From positions 22,345 through 86,344 of the forward strand of contig NZ_KB908386.1 in the NCBI RefSeq assembly GCF_000381005.1: DNA of 64,000 nt. The letters run 5' to 3'. Each line of letters starts with the position of its first letter. The stretch's first letter is position 1. The notes under the pieces are model-generated. The model saw only the letters and a list, made by a program, of their open reading frames with translations, was not told the origin of the DNA and made no database searches. This document shows positions 25,853 to 34,245 of this stretch, piece after piece. The position numbers and the translations under genes were made by a program. Source of the stretch: Selenomonas bovis DSM 23594 (lineage in GTDB: Bacteria; Bacillota; Negativicutes; Selenomonadales; Selenomonadaceae).

Positions 25853-25866
25853 ATGAAGTGCAGATG

Positions 25867-25995
25867 AAGAAACCGCTGATCAAATGAGGCATTCCGGATT
25901 TGCGCGGATGCGCTGTATCTCTCCAGGAAAAACCAGAAGCACAGCGGCAAAACGCTCCAACGCGTTCTCACTGCGGATTGCAGGGGCGGTGAGAG
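25867..25995 (+). repeat. GGAACC-type MITE, left part
   Basis: GAAACCGCTGATCAAATGAG is the left end. Internal segments TTGCGCGGATGCGCTGTATC (25910 region) and AGCGGCAAAACGCTCC match the copy at 29622-29775. The right end is degraded. Confidence 0.6.
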
Positions 25996-26036
25996 ACAAC
26001 GCCCCTGCGTCATGGGTTCTCCGCCGGAGCAGCCGC

Positions 26037-26624
26037 TCAGCGGTAGAAATGCTGCGGATACTCGTAATACGAGCGCAGGCGGATCTTGATGATCTTGCCC
26101 TCGCGCACGTCAAAGCTCAGCTCGTGGCCGATCTCGCTGCCGTAGCCGTAGTAGAAATACGTCGTCGTATAGCCGTTGTCCTTCGCGGCCGTCGTGAGCT
26201 TCGTCGGCATGCCGTATTTCTGCGTGAGGATGCTGTCGCTCATGCCGACCTCGATGCCGGCGGGCGTCGCGATACCGTTCGGCGCGATGGTCGAGACTTC
26301 GCTCACGCCGTAGTCCTGGCCCGTGTAGCCGCCCTGATGGAACCGCACGCCGAACGTGTCGCCGTAGGTATAGGTGAGCCACGCGCCATGACCGCTGACG
26401 CTCGTCGCCGCCTTCCAGAGCGCGACGACCTGGCTGGGAGAATCATGGATGTGCACGCGCCCGAGCGCGACCTGCACGGGCGCGAGCGTCCCGACGATGC
26501 AGGGTGCTGTCGCCGTCTGCGGCGTCACCCATGGCACGATGTCCTCCGGCGTCGCCGCGGAGACACTCGAAAGGCCCAGCGCAGACGCAGCCAGCGCAAC
26601 GGCCAGAATCTTCTTCCATTTCAT
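26037..26624 (-). CDS. Exported hypothetical protein
   Basis: 195 residues from the ATG at 26624 (GGGAG seven bases before). It has a clear signal peptide, MKWKKILAVALAASALGLSSVSA, with cleavage after the last Ala. The mature part has an SmpA/OmlA-like design: GIEVGMSDSILTQKYGMPTKL, then TTTYFYYGYGSEIGHELSFDVREGKIIKIRL, the pattern of a small alpha/beta lipoprotein-like fold without a lipobox. It is probably periplasmic. Function unknown. Confidence 0.7.
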   Translation of the reverse strand: MKWKKILAVALAASALGLSSVSAATPEDIVPWVTPQTATAPCIVGTLAPVQVALGRVHIHDSPSQVVALWKAATSVSGHGAWLTYTYGDTFGVRFHQGGYTGQDYGVSEVSTIAPNGIATPAGIEVGMSDSILTQKYGMPTKLTTAAKDNGYTTTYFYYGYGSEIGHELSFDVREGKIIKIRLRSYYEYPQHFYR

Positions 26625-26756
26625 AAGCCCACTCCCTTTGTCTGAAGCCCGCAGACACGCGGACCGGTTCGTCCTTACGGAAGCGCCGCTGCCCGCAGCG
26701 CTCCTTTCCCATGTTCTTTTATTCGCTTTTTCTGCGGAAATTCCTGCCACAATACC

Positions 26757-26803
26757 AAAACAGCCCAGCCACCAGGTACATTTCCCGGCGACTGGGCCTT
26801 TTC
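26757..26803 (-). terminator. Terminator of the HAD-ubiX pair
   Basis: GCCCAGCCACCAGGT pairs imperfectly with ...CGGCGACTGGGC across a short loop. It lies downstream of ubiX on the minus strand and is followed by TTTTGG on that strand. Confidence 0.6.
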
Positions 26804-26832
26804 TCTATGCGCGCTGGCATGCAGCGCCTATC

Positions 26833-27435
26833 TCAGTGCATCATGTCCTGCCGTCCGCTGCCCTGCCAGGTGACAAAGGGCGCGTAGTCGATGCCGAAGA
26901 AGCGCAGGGCCTTGCCGAGGATCTGATCGACCTGCTGCTCGACGGTCGTCGCGCCGCTGTAAAAGGAGAGCATCGGCGGCACGATGGTCATGCCGAGATC
27001 CGCGGCCTCCTTGAGGTTACGCAGGTGGAGGCGCGAGAGCGGCGTCTCGCGCGGCACGAGGACGAGCGGACGGCCCTCCTTGAGGCAGACATCGCCCGCG
27101 CGCAGCAGGAGGTTGTCGCTGTAGCCCGTGACGAGGCCTGCGAGCGTCTTCATGCTGCAAGGAAGGACGAGCATGCCGAGCGTCTCGTAGGTGCCGCTCG
27201 CGATGGGCGCGGCGAGATCATGGCTGTCGTAGCAGACGTCAGCGAGTGCCTCGACCTCCGCGCGCGTGAGCGCCGTCTCCGCGCGGAAGTTTTCCCAAGC
27301 TCCATCCGTCGCGACGAGCTGCGTCTCGATCTCCGGCCGTCCCCGCAGGGCGCGCAGCAGGCGCGCCGCCATGATGACGCCGCTCGCGCCGCTGATGCCA
27401 ATGATGAGGCGGCGGGGCTGCCCGTCCCGCGTCAT
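26833..27435 (-). CDS. ubiX: UbiX-type flavin prenyltransferase
   Basis: 200 residues. LIIGISGASGVIMAARLLRAL is the FMN-binding front. CSMKTLAGLVTGYSDNLLLRAGDVCLKEGRPLVLVPRETPLSRLHLRNLKEAADLGMTIVPP is the diagnostic UbiX segment. It makes prenylated FMN for UbiD-type decarboxylases; no ubiD is in the window. Its start overlaps the end of the HAD phosphatase gene by four bases. Confidence 0.92.
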   Translation of the reverse strand: MTRDGQPRRLIIGISGASGVIMAARLLRALRGRPEIETQLVATDGAWENFRAETALTRAEVEALADVCYDSHDLAAPIASGTYETLGMLVLPCSMKTLAGLVTGYSDNLLLRAGDVCLKEGRPLVLVPRETPLSRLHLRNLKEAADLGMTIVPPMLSFYSGATTVEQQVDQILGKALRFFGIDYAPFVTWQGSGRQDMMH

Positions 27436-28202
27436 GCGAGGTTCTCCAGCAACATATCGCCCACGGTCGGATAGACGGCGCGCGCCGCCTGCTTCATGAA
27501 GTCCGCCGCCGTCTCGACGGTATAGCCGTGATACCGCTCGATGGCGGGGAGGTCGTTCTTGTCATCGCCGATGACGAAGAGATCCTCCGGCGCGACCTGC
27601 CAGCCCGTGACAGCGAGCAGGCGCGCGATGCCTGCCGCCTTGTCCGCGCCCTCCAGATTGAGGTCGAGATAGTTGCGGTTGATATTGCCCACGAGCTGCG
27701 GGAACGCATCATGCACGGCGCGTGCGACCGCCTCCGCGGCCTCCGTCGTCTCGCACCGCATGCTGAGCTGCACGACGCCCGGCATGGCCTTCGCCTCCGC
27801 GAGCGTCACCTCCGGCATTACACCGATGCCGAGCTCGACATCGGGATTCGGCCGCAGGCTGAACGTCTCGCGCTCCGTGATGATGAGCAGGGGATCGCTC
27901 CCCTCCGCGAACTGCGGCAGAGAGAGCACGCCCCTGAGCACATCCTGCGGATAGACGAGACTCGCGAGGATCTCCCCCTTGCCATCGACGATGACCGCGC
28001 CGTTGTTGCAGATGAGGAAATCCGGCGCCAGCGTCTCGTACTTTTCCAGTTCGAGCCCGATCAGCCCGATGCCGCGCCCCGTATTGATGCCGAACTTATG
28101 CCCGGCGGCCTGCCATTTCCTGACCGCGGCGAGATTCTCCTCCGGCACGACCGCTCGGACGGGACAGAACGTCCCGTCAAAATCTGTTGCTGCAAGTTTC
28201 AT
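27432..28202 (-). CDS. Cof-type HAD-superfamily phosphatase
   Basis: 256 residues from the ATG at 28202. Motif I is AATDFDGTFCP (nucleophile Asp), motif II NTGRGI, and motifs III/IV are K...GDDKNDLPAIERY. The large alpha/beta cap in the middle is typical of Cof/YidA sugar-phosphate phosphatases. The substrate is unknown. The pairing with ubiX may be only transcriptional. The ribosome binding site is weak (AGGG). Confidence 0.88.
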   Translation of the reverse strand: MKLAATDFDGTFCPVRAVVPEENLAAVRKWQAAGHKFGINTGRGIGLIGLELEKYETLAPDFLICNNGAVIVDGKGEILASLVYPQDVLRGVLSLPQFAEGSDPLLIITERETFSLRPNPDVELGIGVMPEVTLAEAKAMPGVVQLSMRCETTEAAEAVARAVHDAFPQLVGNINRNYLDLNLEGADKAAGIARLLAVTGWQVAPEDLFVIGDDKNDLPAIERYHGYTVETAADFMKQAARAVYPTVGDMLLENLA

Positions 28203-28257
28203 AAAAACCCTACATCCTCTCCAATTCCCTGACGGCGCCCCCATCGCCGTCACGATC

Positions 28258-28503
28258 TCAGCCGACGACGCTGTGTTCCGCGACGGCGCGCGCGTCGAGC
28301 AGCGCCTGCTGATAGCCCGCCTCATAACCTTCCGCCGCGCGGCTCTCCGCGTAGTCGCGCAGGAGCGTCATCATGTCGCTGAGCGGCTCCTCCGTCCAGT
28401 CGCTCAGCGCGAAGAGCTCGCCGAGCTTGTTGATGCACGCGAGCTCCTTGCCCTGCGTTTCCTTCGAAATCCCGATGCCTGCCTCTGCTGCTTTTCGATC
28501 CAT
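28258..28503 (-). CDS. Small hypothetical protein
   Basis: 81 residues from the ATG at 28503, nine bases after GGAGGG; an ATG at 28512 sits directly on that site. It is helical and acidic (KETQGKELACINKLGELFALSDWTEEPLSDMMTLLRDYAESRAAEGYEAGYQQALLDA). The ending resembles the helical tails of Rpn-family proteins, but no catalytic part is present. It lies upstream of the HAD gene on the same strand (55 bases). Confidence 0.5.
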   Translation of the reverse strand: MDRKAAEAGIGISKETQGKELACINKLGELFALSDWTEEPLSDMMTLLRDYAESRAAEGYEAGYQQALLDARAVAEHSVVG

Positions 28504-28714
28504 TCCGCTCATCCCTCCGTACAGAATCCATGCATTCCCCGCGCGCCAACGGCCTGGCCGCGCACGAAGCCAGCGGCGCGCAGTCTCTCATCCGAAGCGC
28601 CGCCGCCAGCGTTCAATGATACGAGTATAGCACAAGAAATTTTTGAAAAACAGTCTTGAAATTTCTCCATCGCCGTTTGTTGCCGACGAACGCTCAGAGA
28701 CAAACGCCCGCGGG

Positions 28715-28823
28715 CACACAAAGCTACATGCACAAACATCCACTGCGTGGACATTGTGCATCGCCCTTACAGTAGCTCCAGCCAATCACCCTGCGCCTGC
28801 GGCTTGCGCTCTTGGGGATTTAG
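28715..28823 (+). repeat. GTCCAC..GTGGAC palindromic repeat, third copy
   Basis: This copy contains ACATCCACTGCGTGGACATT, then CAGCCAATCACCCTGCGCCT and GGCTTGCGCTCTTGGGGATT, matching the island copies at 6809-6983 in the same orientation. It lies in the 408-base gap between the small hypothetical gene and hsp20. Confidence 0.75.
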
Positions 28824-28831
28824 CTAGCAAA

Positions 28832-28860
28832 AGGGCGGCCGCATCTCCTGCGGCCGCCCT
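28832..28860 (-). terminator. Terminator of hsp20
   Basis: AGGGCGGCCGCA (28832-28843) pairs perfectly with TGCGGCCGCCCT (28849-28860). On the minus strand TTTTGC follows. Confidence 0.85.
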
Positions 28861-28911
28861 CCCGGTGCGCCGAACCCCGCTCAGCAGCGTCCTGCTGCTG
28901 CCGCACAGGTA

Positions 28912-29370
28912 TCACGCAGCACCGCCGGTGATCTGGATTGTATGTCCCTGCGCCTCCGCCGCCGCTGTCTTCGGCAGATGCACGGAGAGGATGCCATCCT
29001 GGTACGACGCCGTCGCCTTGCTCTCATCGATGTTATCGATGTAGAAGCTGCGGCTCATACTGCTCGTGCTGCGCTCGCGGCGGACGTAATTGCCCGCCGC
29101 ATCCTTTTCATCATTGCTCTGCTCGTTCTTCGCGGCAATGGTCAGATAGTTATCGCGATAATTCAGGGAGATATCCTCTTTCTTCATGCCCGGCAGCTCC
29201 GCCGTGAGATCGTAGCTCTCGCCATTATCCTTGACGTCGACCTTGAATTCCGGCGCGCGGAAGCCCTGCATGAACGGCTCATCGAAGACATTCATCAGAC
29301 GGTCGAAGACATTCTCATCATTGCTCACGCTGCTATCCGAAACAAATGGAACCAAACCAAACATCATCAA
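28912..29370 (-). CDS. Small heat-shock protein (Hsp20/alpha-crystallin)
   Basis: 152 residues. The alpha-crystallin domain runs from FKVDVKDNGESYDLTAELPGMKKEDISLNYRDNYLTIAAK to SRSFYIDNIDESKATASYQDGILSVHLPK, which includes the A-x-x-x-n-G-I/V-L motif. It is an ATP-independent chaperone that holds unfolding proteins. The promoter 150 bases upstream carries three direct GTCAA heptads. The start may be any of three consecutive ATGs. Confidence 0.95.
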   Translation of the reverse strand: MMMFGLVPFVSDSSVSNDENVFDRLMNVFDEPFMQGFRAPEFKVDVKDNGESYDLTAELPGMKKEDISLNYRDNYLTIAAKNEQSNDEKDAAGNYVRRERSTSSMSRSFYIDNIDESKATASYQDGILSVHLPKTAAAEAQGHTIQITGGAA

Positions 29371-29517
29371 GATCCCCTTTCTATGTCTGCCGGCTCTGAG
29401 CGCCGGCGAAAGAAGCTACTGCCCATCGGCAGCGGCTTTCTTGTTTGCCATGTGTCAGGCTCCGGGGAAGCTCCTCGCGGACCCTTTCCTCGCTCCCTCA
29501 TCCTCCTGACAATCTTT

Positions 29518-29555
29518 ATACTACGCCTAATTAGTCAAAAAGTCAATAGGTCAAA
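29518..29555 (-). promoter_or_regulatory. hsp20 promoter with three CtsR-like heptads
   Basis: Read leftward: TTGACT (29546-29541), 17-bp spacer, TAGTAT (29523-29518). On the plus strand AGTCAAA (29533-29539), AGTCAAT (29541-29547) and GGTCAAA (29549-29555) are three tandem heptads one base apart. The unit is the CtsR half-site, but the period is 8 rather than the usual 10. Confidence 0.55.
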
Positions 29556-29621
29556 AAGAAAAAATATTTCCCCCGACTGTGCCTCAGGACATGATACATA
29601 TCCCCCCCAAGAAACGAGGTG

Positions 29622-29775
29622 CCCTGAATTTGCGTGGATGCGCTGTATCTCTCTAGGAAACAAACCGCAGGCGTAGCGGCAAAAGGCTCCATCGCGTTTT
29701 GTACTGAGGATTGTCGAGGGCGAGAGGACAGTGCAGACGCGTGAGGACGGAGTGCTGAGTGAATCAGTGGTTCCT
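29622..29775 (+). repeat. GGAACC-type MITE, most complete internal copy
   Basis: It shares TTTGCGTGGATGCGCTGTAT and AGCGGCAAAAGGCTCC with the copy at 25867. It ends in GTGCAGACGCGTGAGGACGG and TGAATCAGTGGTTCCT, the right terminal sequence. The left terminal sequence is degraded. Confidence 0.65.
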
Positions 29776-29854
29776 AAAATAAAATAGCATAAGCCTCCCC
29801 CGTCTTGTATAATGAAAAGCAACGAAACATCAGATCATCCAGGGAGGGAATCGC

Positions 29855-31273
29855 ATGCGCATCCGGAAGCATCACGTGCTCGGCACGCTGGCCGCGCTCG
29901 CGCTCATCGTCCTGCTCGCGCTCGAGGCGCTGAGCTACGGCGCGGCGACCATCTTCAACGAGGTCGCCGCGCATCAGGACATGCTGCGCGGCAGCGTGCG
30001 CGTTGAGAAGCTCTTCGCGCACATCAACGGGCACGTGCGCTTCGAGGGGCTCGTCTGGTCGGACGAGGCGGGCAACCCCGTGCTCATCGTGCCGGAGGGG
30101 AGCTTCTACGTCAAGCCCCTCGACGTGCTCTCAGGCCGCCTCTCCTCGCGCTCCATCACGCGCCTCGAGCTCACGGACGCGGCGATCTCCCTGCGCATCC
30201 GCAAGGACGATACGGGACGGCCGCGGCTCGACTTCGTCACGCCGTCCGCCGAGTTCTTCGCCCTCATGGCAAAGGACGCGCCGCGCAGGAAGCGCAAGGG
30301 GCCGCCGCTCTCGCCCGAGGAACGCAAGGCACGCGCGGAAAGGGCGCGCGAGGCGCGCGAGGCGCAGCTCACGGCCCAGATCGCGAACTTCAACCGCGAG
30401 GGACGCCGCCTCGACCTCGATCTCGTGCTGAAGCACTGCAAGGTCGAGGTACTCTACGAGAAGCGCCACTACCTGCTCGGCGGCGCGCAGCTCACGGCCG
30501 CCCTCCACTCCGAGGGCGTGTCGCAGATCGATTTCTCGACGGGCGGCTTCGGCGGCACGATGGTTGGGCGCGGCATCTCGCTCAAAGGCACCATTGACGC
30601 GCGTCAGGAGCCCGTGCCCGAGATCAGCCTCGCGCTGCTCGCGAGCGAGGTCGATCCCTCCTCGCTCGGCTTCGGCATGAACATCCACGACAAGATGACG
30701 CTCACGGCGCATTTCACCGGCCCCGTCACGCATCCAGACGGCACGGGCACCGTGAGCCTGCCGGAGCTCAACCTGCCGGGCCTCTCGTTCACGAACGTCG
30801 AGGGGCGCGTCACCTACCAGGGCGCGCGGCTCGACTTTACGGACGTCACGGCAAGCGTCTACGGCGGCAGCTTCGCCGCGCGCGGCACCTACGACCTCGA
30901 CGCGCGCACGTACCACCTCGAGGGCCACGGCGAGAATCTCTCCGCCGCGCAGGCGCTGCCCGGCAAGCATCTCAAGTGCCTCGTCGCGCTCGACATCGCC
31001 ATCGACTCGGCGGGCAGCGCGCGAGAGACGGTGACGAGCGGCAGCTTCGTCTCGGGGCCGGGCCGCTACCACCTCATCGTATTCGACAAGCTCTCCGGCC
31101 GCTTCACCGACCGCTACCACGACCTGCAGTTCTACGACGCCGACATCGAGATGGCCGGCGGGCATATCAAGACGGACACGTTCCGCATCAAGGACAAGAA
31201 GCTCACGCTCGCGCCCATCGAGGTCTACGACGCGGACGGCCGCCTGCTCATGACGTATGACAAAGACGACTGA
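29855..31273 (+). CDS. AsmA-like envelope protein
   Basis: 472 residues. One N-terminal transmembrane anchor (HVLGTLAALALIVLLALEAL) is followed by a long repetitive beta-strand-rich body: VRVEKLFAHINGHVRFEGLVWSDEAGNPVL, ITRLELTDAAISLRIRKD, then SLPELNLPGLSFTNVEGRVTYQGARLDFTDVTASVYGGSFAARGTYDLDARTYHLEGHGENLSA. This is the AsmA/TamB/DUF748 pattern, thought to form a lipid-conducting groove across the periplasm. A basic stretch RRKRKGPPLSPEERKARAERAREAREA interrupts the domain around 145-175. It supports a diderm cell envelope. GGGAGG precedes the ATG. Confidence 0.75.
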   Translation: MRIRKHHVLGTLAALALIVLLALEALSYGAATIFNEVAAHQDMLRGSVRVEKLFAHINGHVRFEGLVWSDEAGNPVLIVPEGSFYVKPLDVLSGRLSSRSITRLELTDAAISLRIRKDDTGRPRLDFVTPSAEFFALMAKDAPRRKRKGPPLSPEERKARAERAREAREAQLTAQIANFNREGRRLDLDLVLKHCKVEVLYEKRHYLLGGAQLTAALHSEGVSQIDFSTGGFGGTMVGRGISLKGTIDARQEPVPEISLALLASEVDPSSLGFGMNIHDKMTLTAHFTGPVTHPDGTGTVSLPELNLPGLSFTNVEGRVTYQGARLDFTDVTASVYGGSFAARGTYDLDARTYHLEGHGENLSAAQALPGKHLKCLVALDIAIDSAGSARETVTSGSFVSGPGRYHLIVFDKLSGRFTDRYHDLQFYDADIEMAGGHIKTDTFRIKDKKLTLAPIEVYDADGRLLMTYDKDD

Positions 31274-31320
31274 GCGGGCGCGCCGCCCCGGGCACCCTCC
31301 TTCCCCGGCACACAAAGGCA

Positions 31321-31370
31321 AAAACCGCGGCTGACAGCCCCAGACAGGCTGCCAGCCGCGGTTTTCTCTT
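31321..31370 (+). terminator. Terminator between the AsmA-like gene and the GGDEF gene
   Basis: AAAACCGCGGCTG (31321-31333) pairs with CAGCCGCGGTTTT (31353-31365). It can serve both converging genes. Confidence 0.85.
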
Positions 31371-31384
31371 TGCGCCGCCCGCGC

Positions 31385-33442
31385 TCAGGCCGGCTCCTTT
31401 TCCTCTACCATGACGACGTAGTAGACCTCGCCGTAGTAGGCGCTCGCCCGCTTGCGGGCGAAGACGAAGACGTATCTGACCTCGCCCTCCTTCGTGCGCA
31501 CACGGCAGCGGACGTAGGCCTGCCGCGCCTCCCCCTTTGCCGTCTGCGAGCGCACGGACGCGATGGTCTCCGTGCGGTCCCCGGGATAGAGGATGCGCAC
31601 GACATCCTTCTGCGTATACGCCGCGAAATCATCGAGATCCGTGCAGTCCAGGAGGCGGAACGCCTCGTCGTTGGCATAGAGAACCTTGCCGTCCGCCGCG
31701 CTGCAGACGATGATGGCCCCGGGCAGGTTCTGGCTGATGTCGCGCAGGCTGAACGAGAGCTTCGCGCGGTCGACCTGCTCCTGCTCCGCCGCATAGCGGC
31801 TGAAGCCGTTCTTCCCCTTGAGCTTCGTCGCGTAGAGCGCCGCGTCGGCGTAGCGCATGAGATCGTGCAGGCTCTCCGCCTGGTCCGGGTAGCTCACATA
31901 GCCGATGGAGAGCGTGAACGAGCGCTCGACGCCGCCGTAGAGATAGTGCTGCGGCGCCTGCGTGAGCTCTGAGAGGAGCCGCTCGGCCTGCGCCGCCGTC
32001 GTCGCGGGGAGCAGCACGGTGAACTCGTCGCCGCCGTTGCGCGCGACGAGCGCCGTCCTGCCGAAGAAATCGCGCAGCCGCCGCGCGAGCGCCCGCAGCG
32101 CCTCATCCCCCGCCGCGTGGCCGAGCAGGTCGTTGATGAACTTGAAATCATCGAGATCGAGACTGATGAGCACGGCCGGCGTCCCCTGGGCCTGCGCGTG
32201 CCAATCCTCGAGCGCCCGGTCGATGCCGAGCCGGTTGAGGATGCCCGTGAGACCGTCGTTGAACGTGAGGCGGTGCAGGCGCGCGAGCGTCTCCTTGAGC
32301 GAACTGACCGTATGCTGGAGCACGCCTGCGAGCTTGCCGACCTCGTCGTCGCTCTCCACATGGATCTGCACATCGAGGTTGCCGTGTGCAATCTCACGCG
32401 CCGCGCTGCTCAGGGCCTGGAGATGGCGCGTGAGGCGCTGCGTGAGCACGAGCGTGATGGCGGCGAAGAGCAGCAGGCAGAAAATGAGGATCGCGACAAG
32501 CTGGAGCGTCGCCGCGCGCGCCTCCGCCTGCACCTCATGCGTCGGTGCCATCACGAGCAGCTCCAGTCCGTTGCGCAGGCTGCAGGTTGCGATATCATAC
32601 GCCGTGCCGCCCACCTGATAGCGTCCGAGCGCGTCCGTGGCGGATGTCGCGCCGTGGCTCACATCCTTGTCGATGAGCTTCGCGCCGAGATGATCCTCTG
32701 ACACGCCCTGCGGCGCGTCGATATGGTAGTGCGTCTTACCCGTCGCGTCCGCGAGGAACGCGTAGCCCGTCTCATAGACCGGCCGCCGCTCGAGCAAGCG
32801 CAGGATCTCCCCGAAATCGAGATCCACGCCGACGAGGCCGAGGAACGTGCCGTCGCGATAGACAGGCACCACATAGGAGATGAGCATCTTCCCCTGCGCG
32901 ATGGAGTAATAGGGCTCGACCCAGTGGCCGTGCCCCGTCTCTGCGGACTTGGCATAGAGCGTCAGATCCTGGCTGCTTTCCGGCAGGAACTCGGACGCCT
33001 TGTACCACTGCCGCTGGTGGAACGGCGAATGCTCATCCTCGCGCACATACCAGACGCCGTCCGCCGCGCCGCCCGTCAGGTTCTCCGCGTAGTAGGTATA
33101 GTAGGCGCGCGCCTCCGGCAGGGAGAGCAGCGTATCCCGCAGGATACGATCCAGACCCGCCGTGAACCGCGCGCGGCGCGCCCCGTCCCAGAGCGCCCCC
33201 GTCCCCGCGCTGGCACCGCTCACGAGGCCCGTCGCCGCGAACGAGACGACATCCTCCGTCTGCACGAGCTTCAGATCGAGCTCGCTGCGATAGAGCTCCG
33301 CCGTGCGGTTCATATTGTCGACCTCCTCGCGGCTCGTCGCCCGCGTGAGCGCCGTGAGACTCACCGCGCCGACGGCAAGGCCGAGCACGCAGAGAGAGCT
33401 CAGGCAGAGCGCGAGGAATTTGCTCTTGATGGAATGAAACAT
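31385..33442 (-). CDS. Diguanylate cyclase: Cache-HAMP-GGDEF-PAS
   Basis: 685 residues from the ATG at 33442. TM1 is at 9-31. An extracytoplasmic double-Cache-type sensor lies at about 35-305 (YYTYYAENLTGGAADGVWYVRED; KMLISYVVPVYRDGTFLGLVGVDLDFGEIL). TM2 is at 312-335 and HAMP at 336-385. The GGDEF domain has an intact active site, RNGGDEF, near residue 470. A PAS domain (560-680, ANDEAFRLLDCTDLDDF) lies at the C-terminus, an unusual order. It likely makes c-di-GMP in response to an external small molecule. No I-site RxxD was verified. The ribosome binding site lies in a 14-bp hairpin stem (33449-33538). Confidence 0.9.
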   Translation of the reverse strand: MFHSIKSKFLALCLSSLCVLGLAVGAVSLTALTRATSREEVDNMNRTAELYRSELDLKLVQTEDVVSFAATGLVSGASAGTGALWDGARRARFTAGLDRILRDTLLSLPEARAYYTYYAENLTGGAADGVWYVREDEHSPFHQRQWYKASEFLPESSQDLTLYAKSAETGHGHWVEPYYSIAQGKMLISYVVPVYRDGTFLGLVGVDLDFGEILRLLERRPVYETGYAFLADATGKTHYHIDAPQGVSEDHLGAKLIDKDVSHGATSATDALGRYQVGGTAYDIATCSLRNGLELLVMAPTHEVQAEARAATLQLVAILIFCLLLFAAITLVLTQRLTRHLQALSSAAREIAHGNLDVQIHVESDDEVGKLAGVLQHTVSSLKETLARLHRLTFNDGLTGILNRLGIDRALEDWHAQAQGTPAVLISLDLDDFKFINDLLGHAAGDEALRALARRLRDFFGRTALVARNGGDEFTVLLPATTAAQAERLLSELTQAPQHYLYGGVERSFTLSIGYVSYPDQAESLHDLMRYADAALYATKLKGKNGFSRYAAEQEQVDRAKLSFSLRDISQNLPGAIIVCSAADGKVLYANDEAFRLLDCTDLDDFAAYTQKDVVRILYPGDRTETIASVRSQTAKGEARQAYVRCRVRTKEGEVRYVFVFARKRASAYYGEVYYVVMVEEKEPA

Positions 33443-33448
33443 AAAATA

Positions 33449-33538
33449 TGCCCCGCCTTTCGTATCCCCCAACCTAGTAAAACACGGCCACAAGTTCCGG
33501 GTTTCTCATTTATGGGAGTATTCGCGAAAGGCGGGGCA
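33449..33538 (-). promoter_or_regulatory. Leader hairpin sequestering the ribosome binding site of the diguanylate cyclase gene
   Basis: TGCCCCGCCTTTCG (33449-33462 on the plus strand) and CGAAAGGCGGGGCA (33525-33538) are perfectly complementary. In the leftward mRNA the 3' arm holds the AAGGCGGGG site, six bases before the ATG. The 62-base intervening loop is rich in G and C runs (AAACCCGG, GGTTGGGGG) that can form further helices. Confidence 0.5.
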
Positions 33539-33665
33539 TTTTCCTGCCTCGCCGGGAAAAGTCAGTGCGCCGCTGCCGCGCCCATCAGTCCACCGACCCG
33601 GTCTGCACTTTCCGCGGCGACATCGAGCTCCGCGCAATCGTAGACGACATGCGAGATGCGCGTCG

Positions 33666-33726
33666 CAAAAATCCCGCCGCCCCAGGCAACGGACTCCCCT
33701 CCGTGCCCAGGGTGGCGGGATCTTTG
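33666..33726 (-). terminator. Terminator after the 126-aa hypothetical gene
   Basis: GATCCCGCCACC (minus strand, about 33723-33712) pairs with GGCGGCGGGATT near 33668, and TTTTGC follows. The stem has one mismatch. Confidence 0.6.
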
Positions 33727-33738
33727 CGGCGCGATGTC

Positions 33739-34119
33739 TCAGGGCCGCTGCAGGAGATTGAGCAGCGCGCTCTCTCCCAGCGTGCTGGCCGCCTGCGCCA
33801 TCTGCGCCATGCCGCTCGTCTCCGTGCGCGTGCTCAGCACCGCGGGCGTCTGCTCCGGGTTCGCGCTGCGCGTCTTCGTCTCCGAGACGATGCGGTTCCC
33901 CTCGTAGACCGTGACGAGCACCGAGCCGTCGGAAAGCACCTGCGTGACTGTCGTCGTCTGCGTGTCCTTCTCCTCGCCGCTGCCCGCGGGCTTGCCCGCG
34001 CGCATGTTCTTGAGCAGCGCGGAGAACGAGTCCTCCGCCGCCCGGCCGCCCGTCCTCGGTGCGGCGCTCACGGCCCAGACCGTCTTGCTCTGCTCACGGA
34101 TCTCATCAATCGTACTCAT
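33739..34119 (-). CDS. Hypothetical protein
   Basis: 126 residues from the ATG at 34119, chosen for AAGGAGGAG directly upstream. It is a soluble, polar protein: TIDEIREQSKTVWAVS, DSFSALLKNMRAGKP, TTTVTQVLSDGSVLVTVYEGNRIVSETKTRSANPEQ, and a helical end MAQMAQAASTLGESALLNLLQ. The central VLSDGSVLVTVYEGNRIVSE segment looks like a small beta-hairpin unit. No family was recognised. It is monocistronic with its own terminator. Confidence 0.65.
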   Translation of the reverse strand: MSTIDEIREQSKTVWAVSAAPRTGGRAAEDSFSALLKNMRAGKPAGSGEEKDTQTTTVTQVLSDGSVLVTVYEGNRIVSETKTRSANPEQTPAVLSTRTETSGMAQMAQAASTLGESALLNLLQRP

Positions 34120-34245
34120 AGCTCCTCCTTCCCACATATTTCCTTCATCCATTATATCGAAGGAAATATATTGGGACTTAAGACCGCCGCGGAAAAGAAT
34201 TTCCTCCTTTTTTCGCAGCAACGCCAGCGGAGAAGCGCCCGCGCC

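Noticed and set aside
33443..33560. c-di-GMP riboswitch before the GGDEF gene
   Set aside because: The conserved GEMM-I core and the GEMM-II pseudoknot motifs are absent; only the RBS-sequestering stem is supported.
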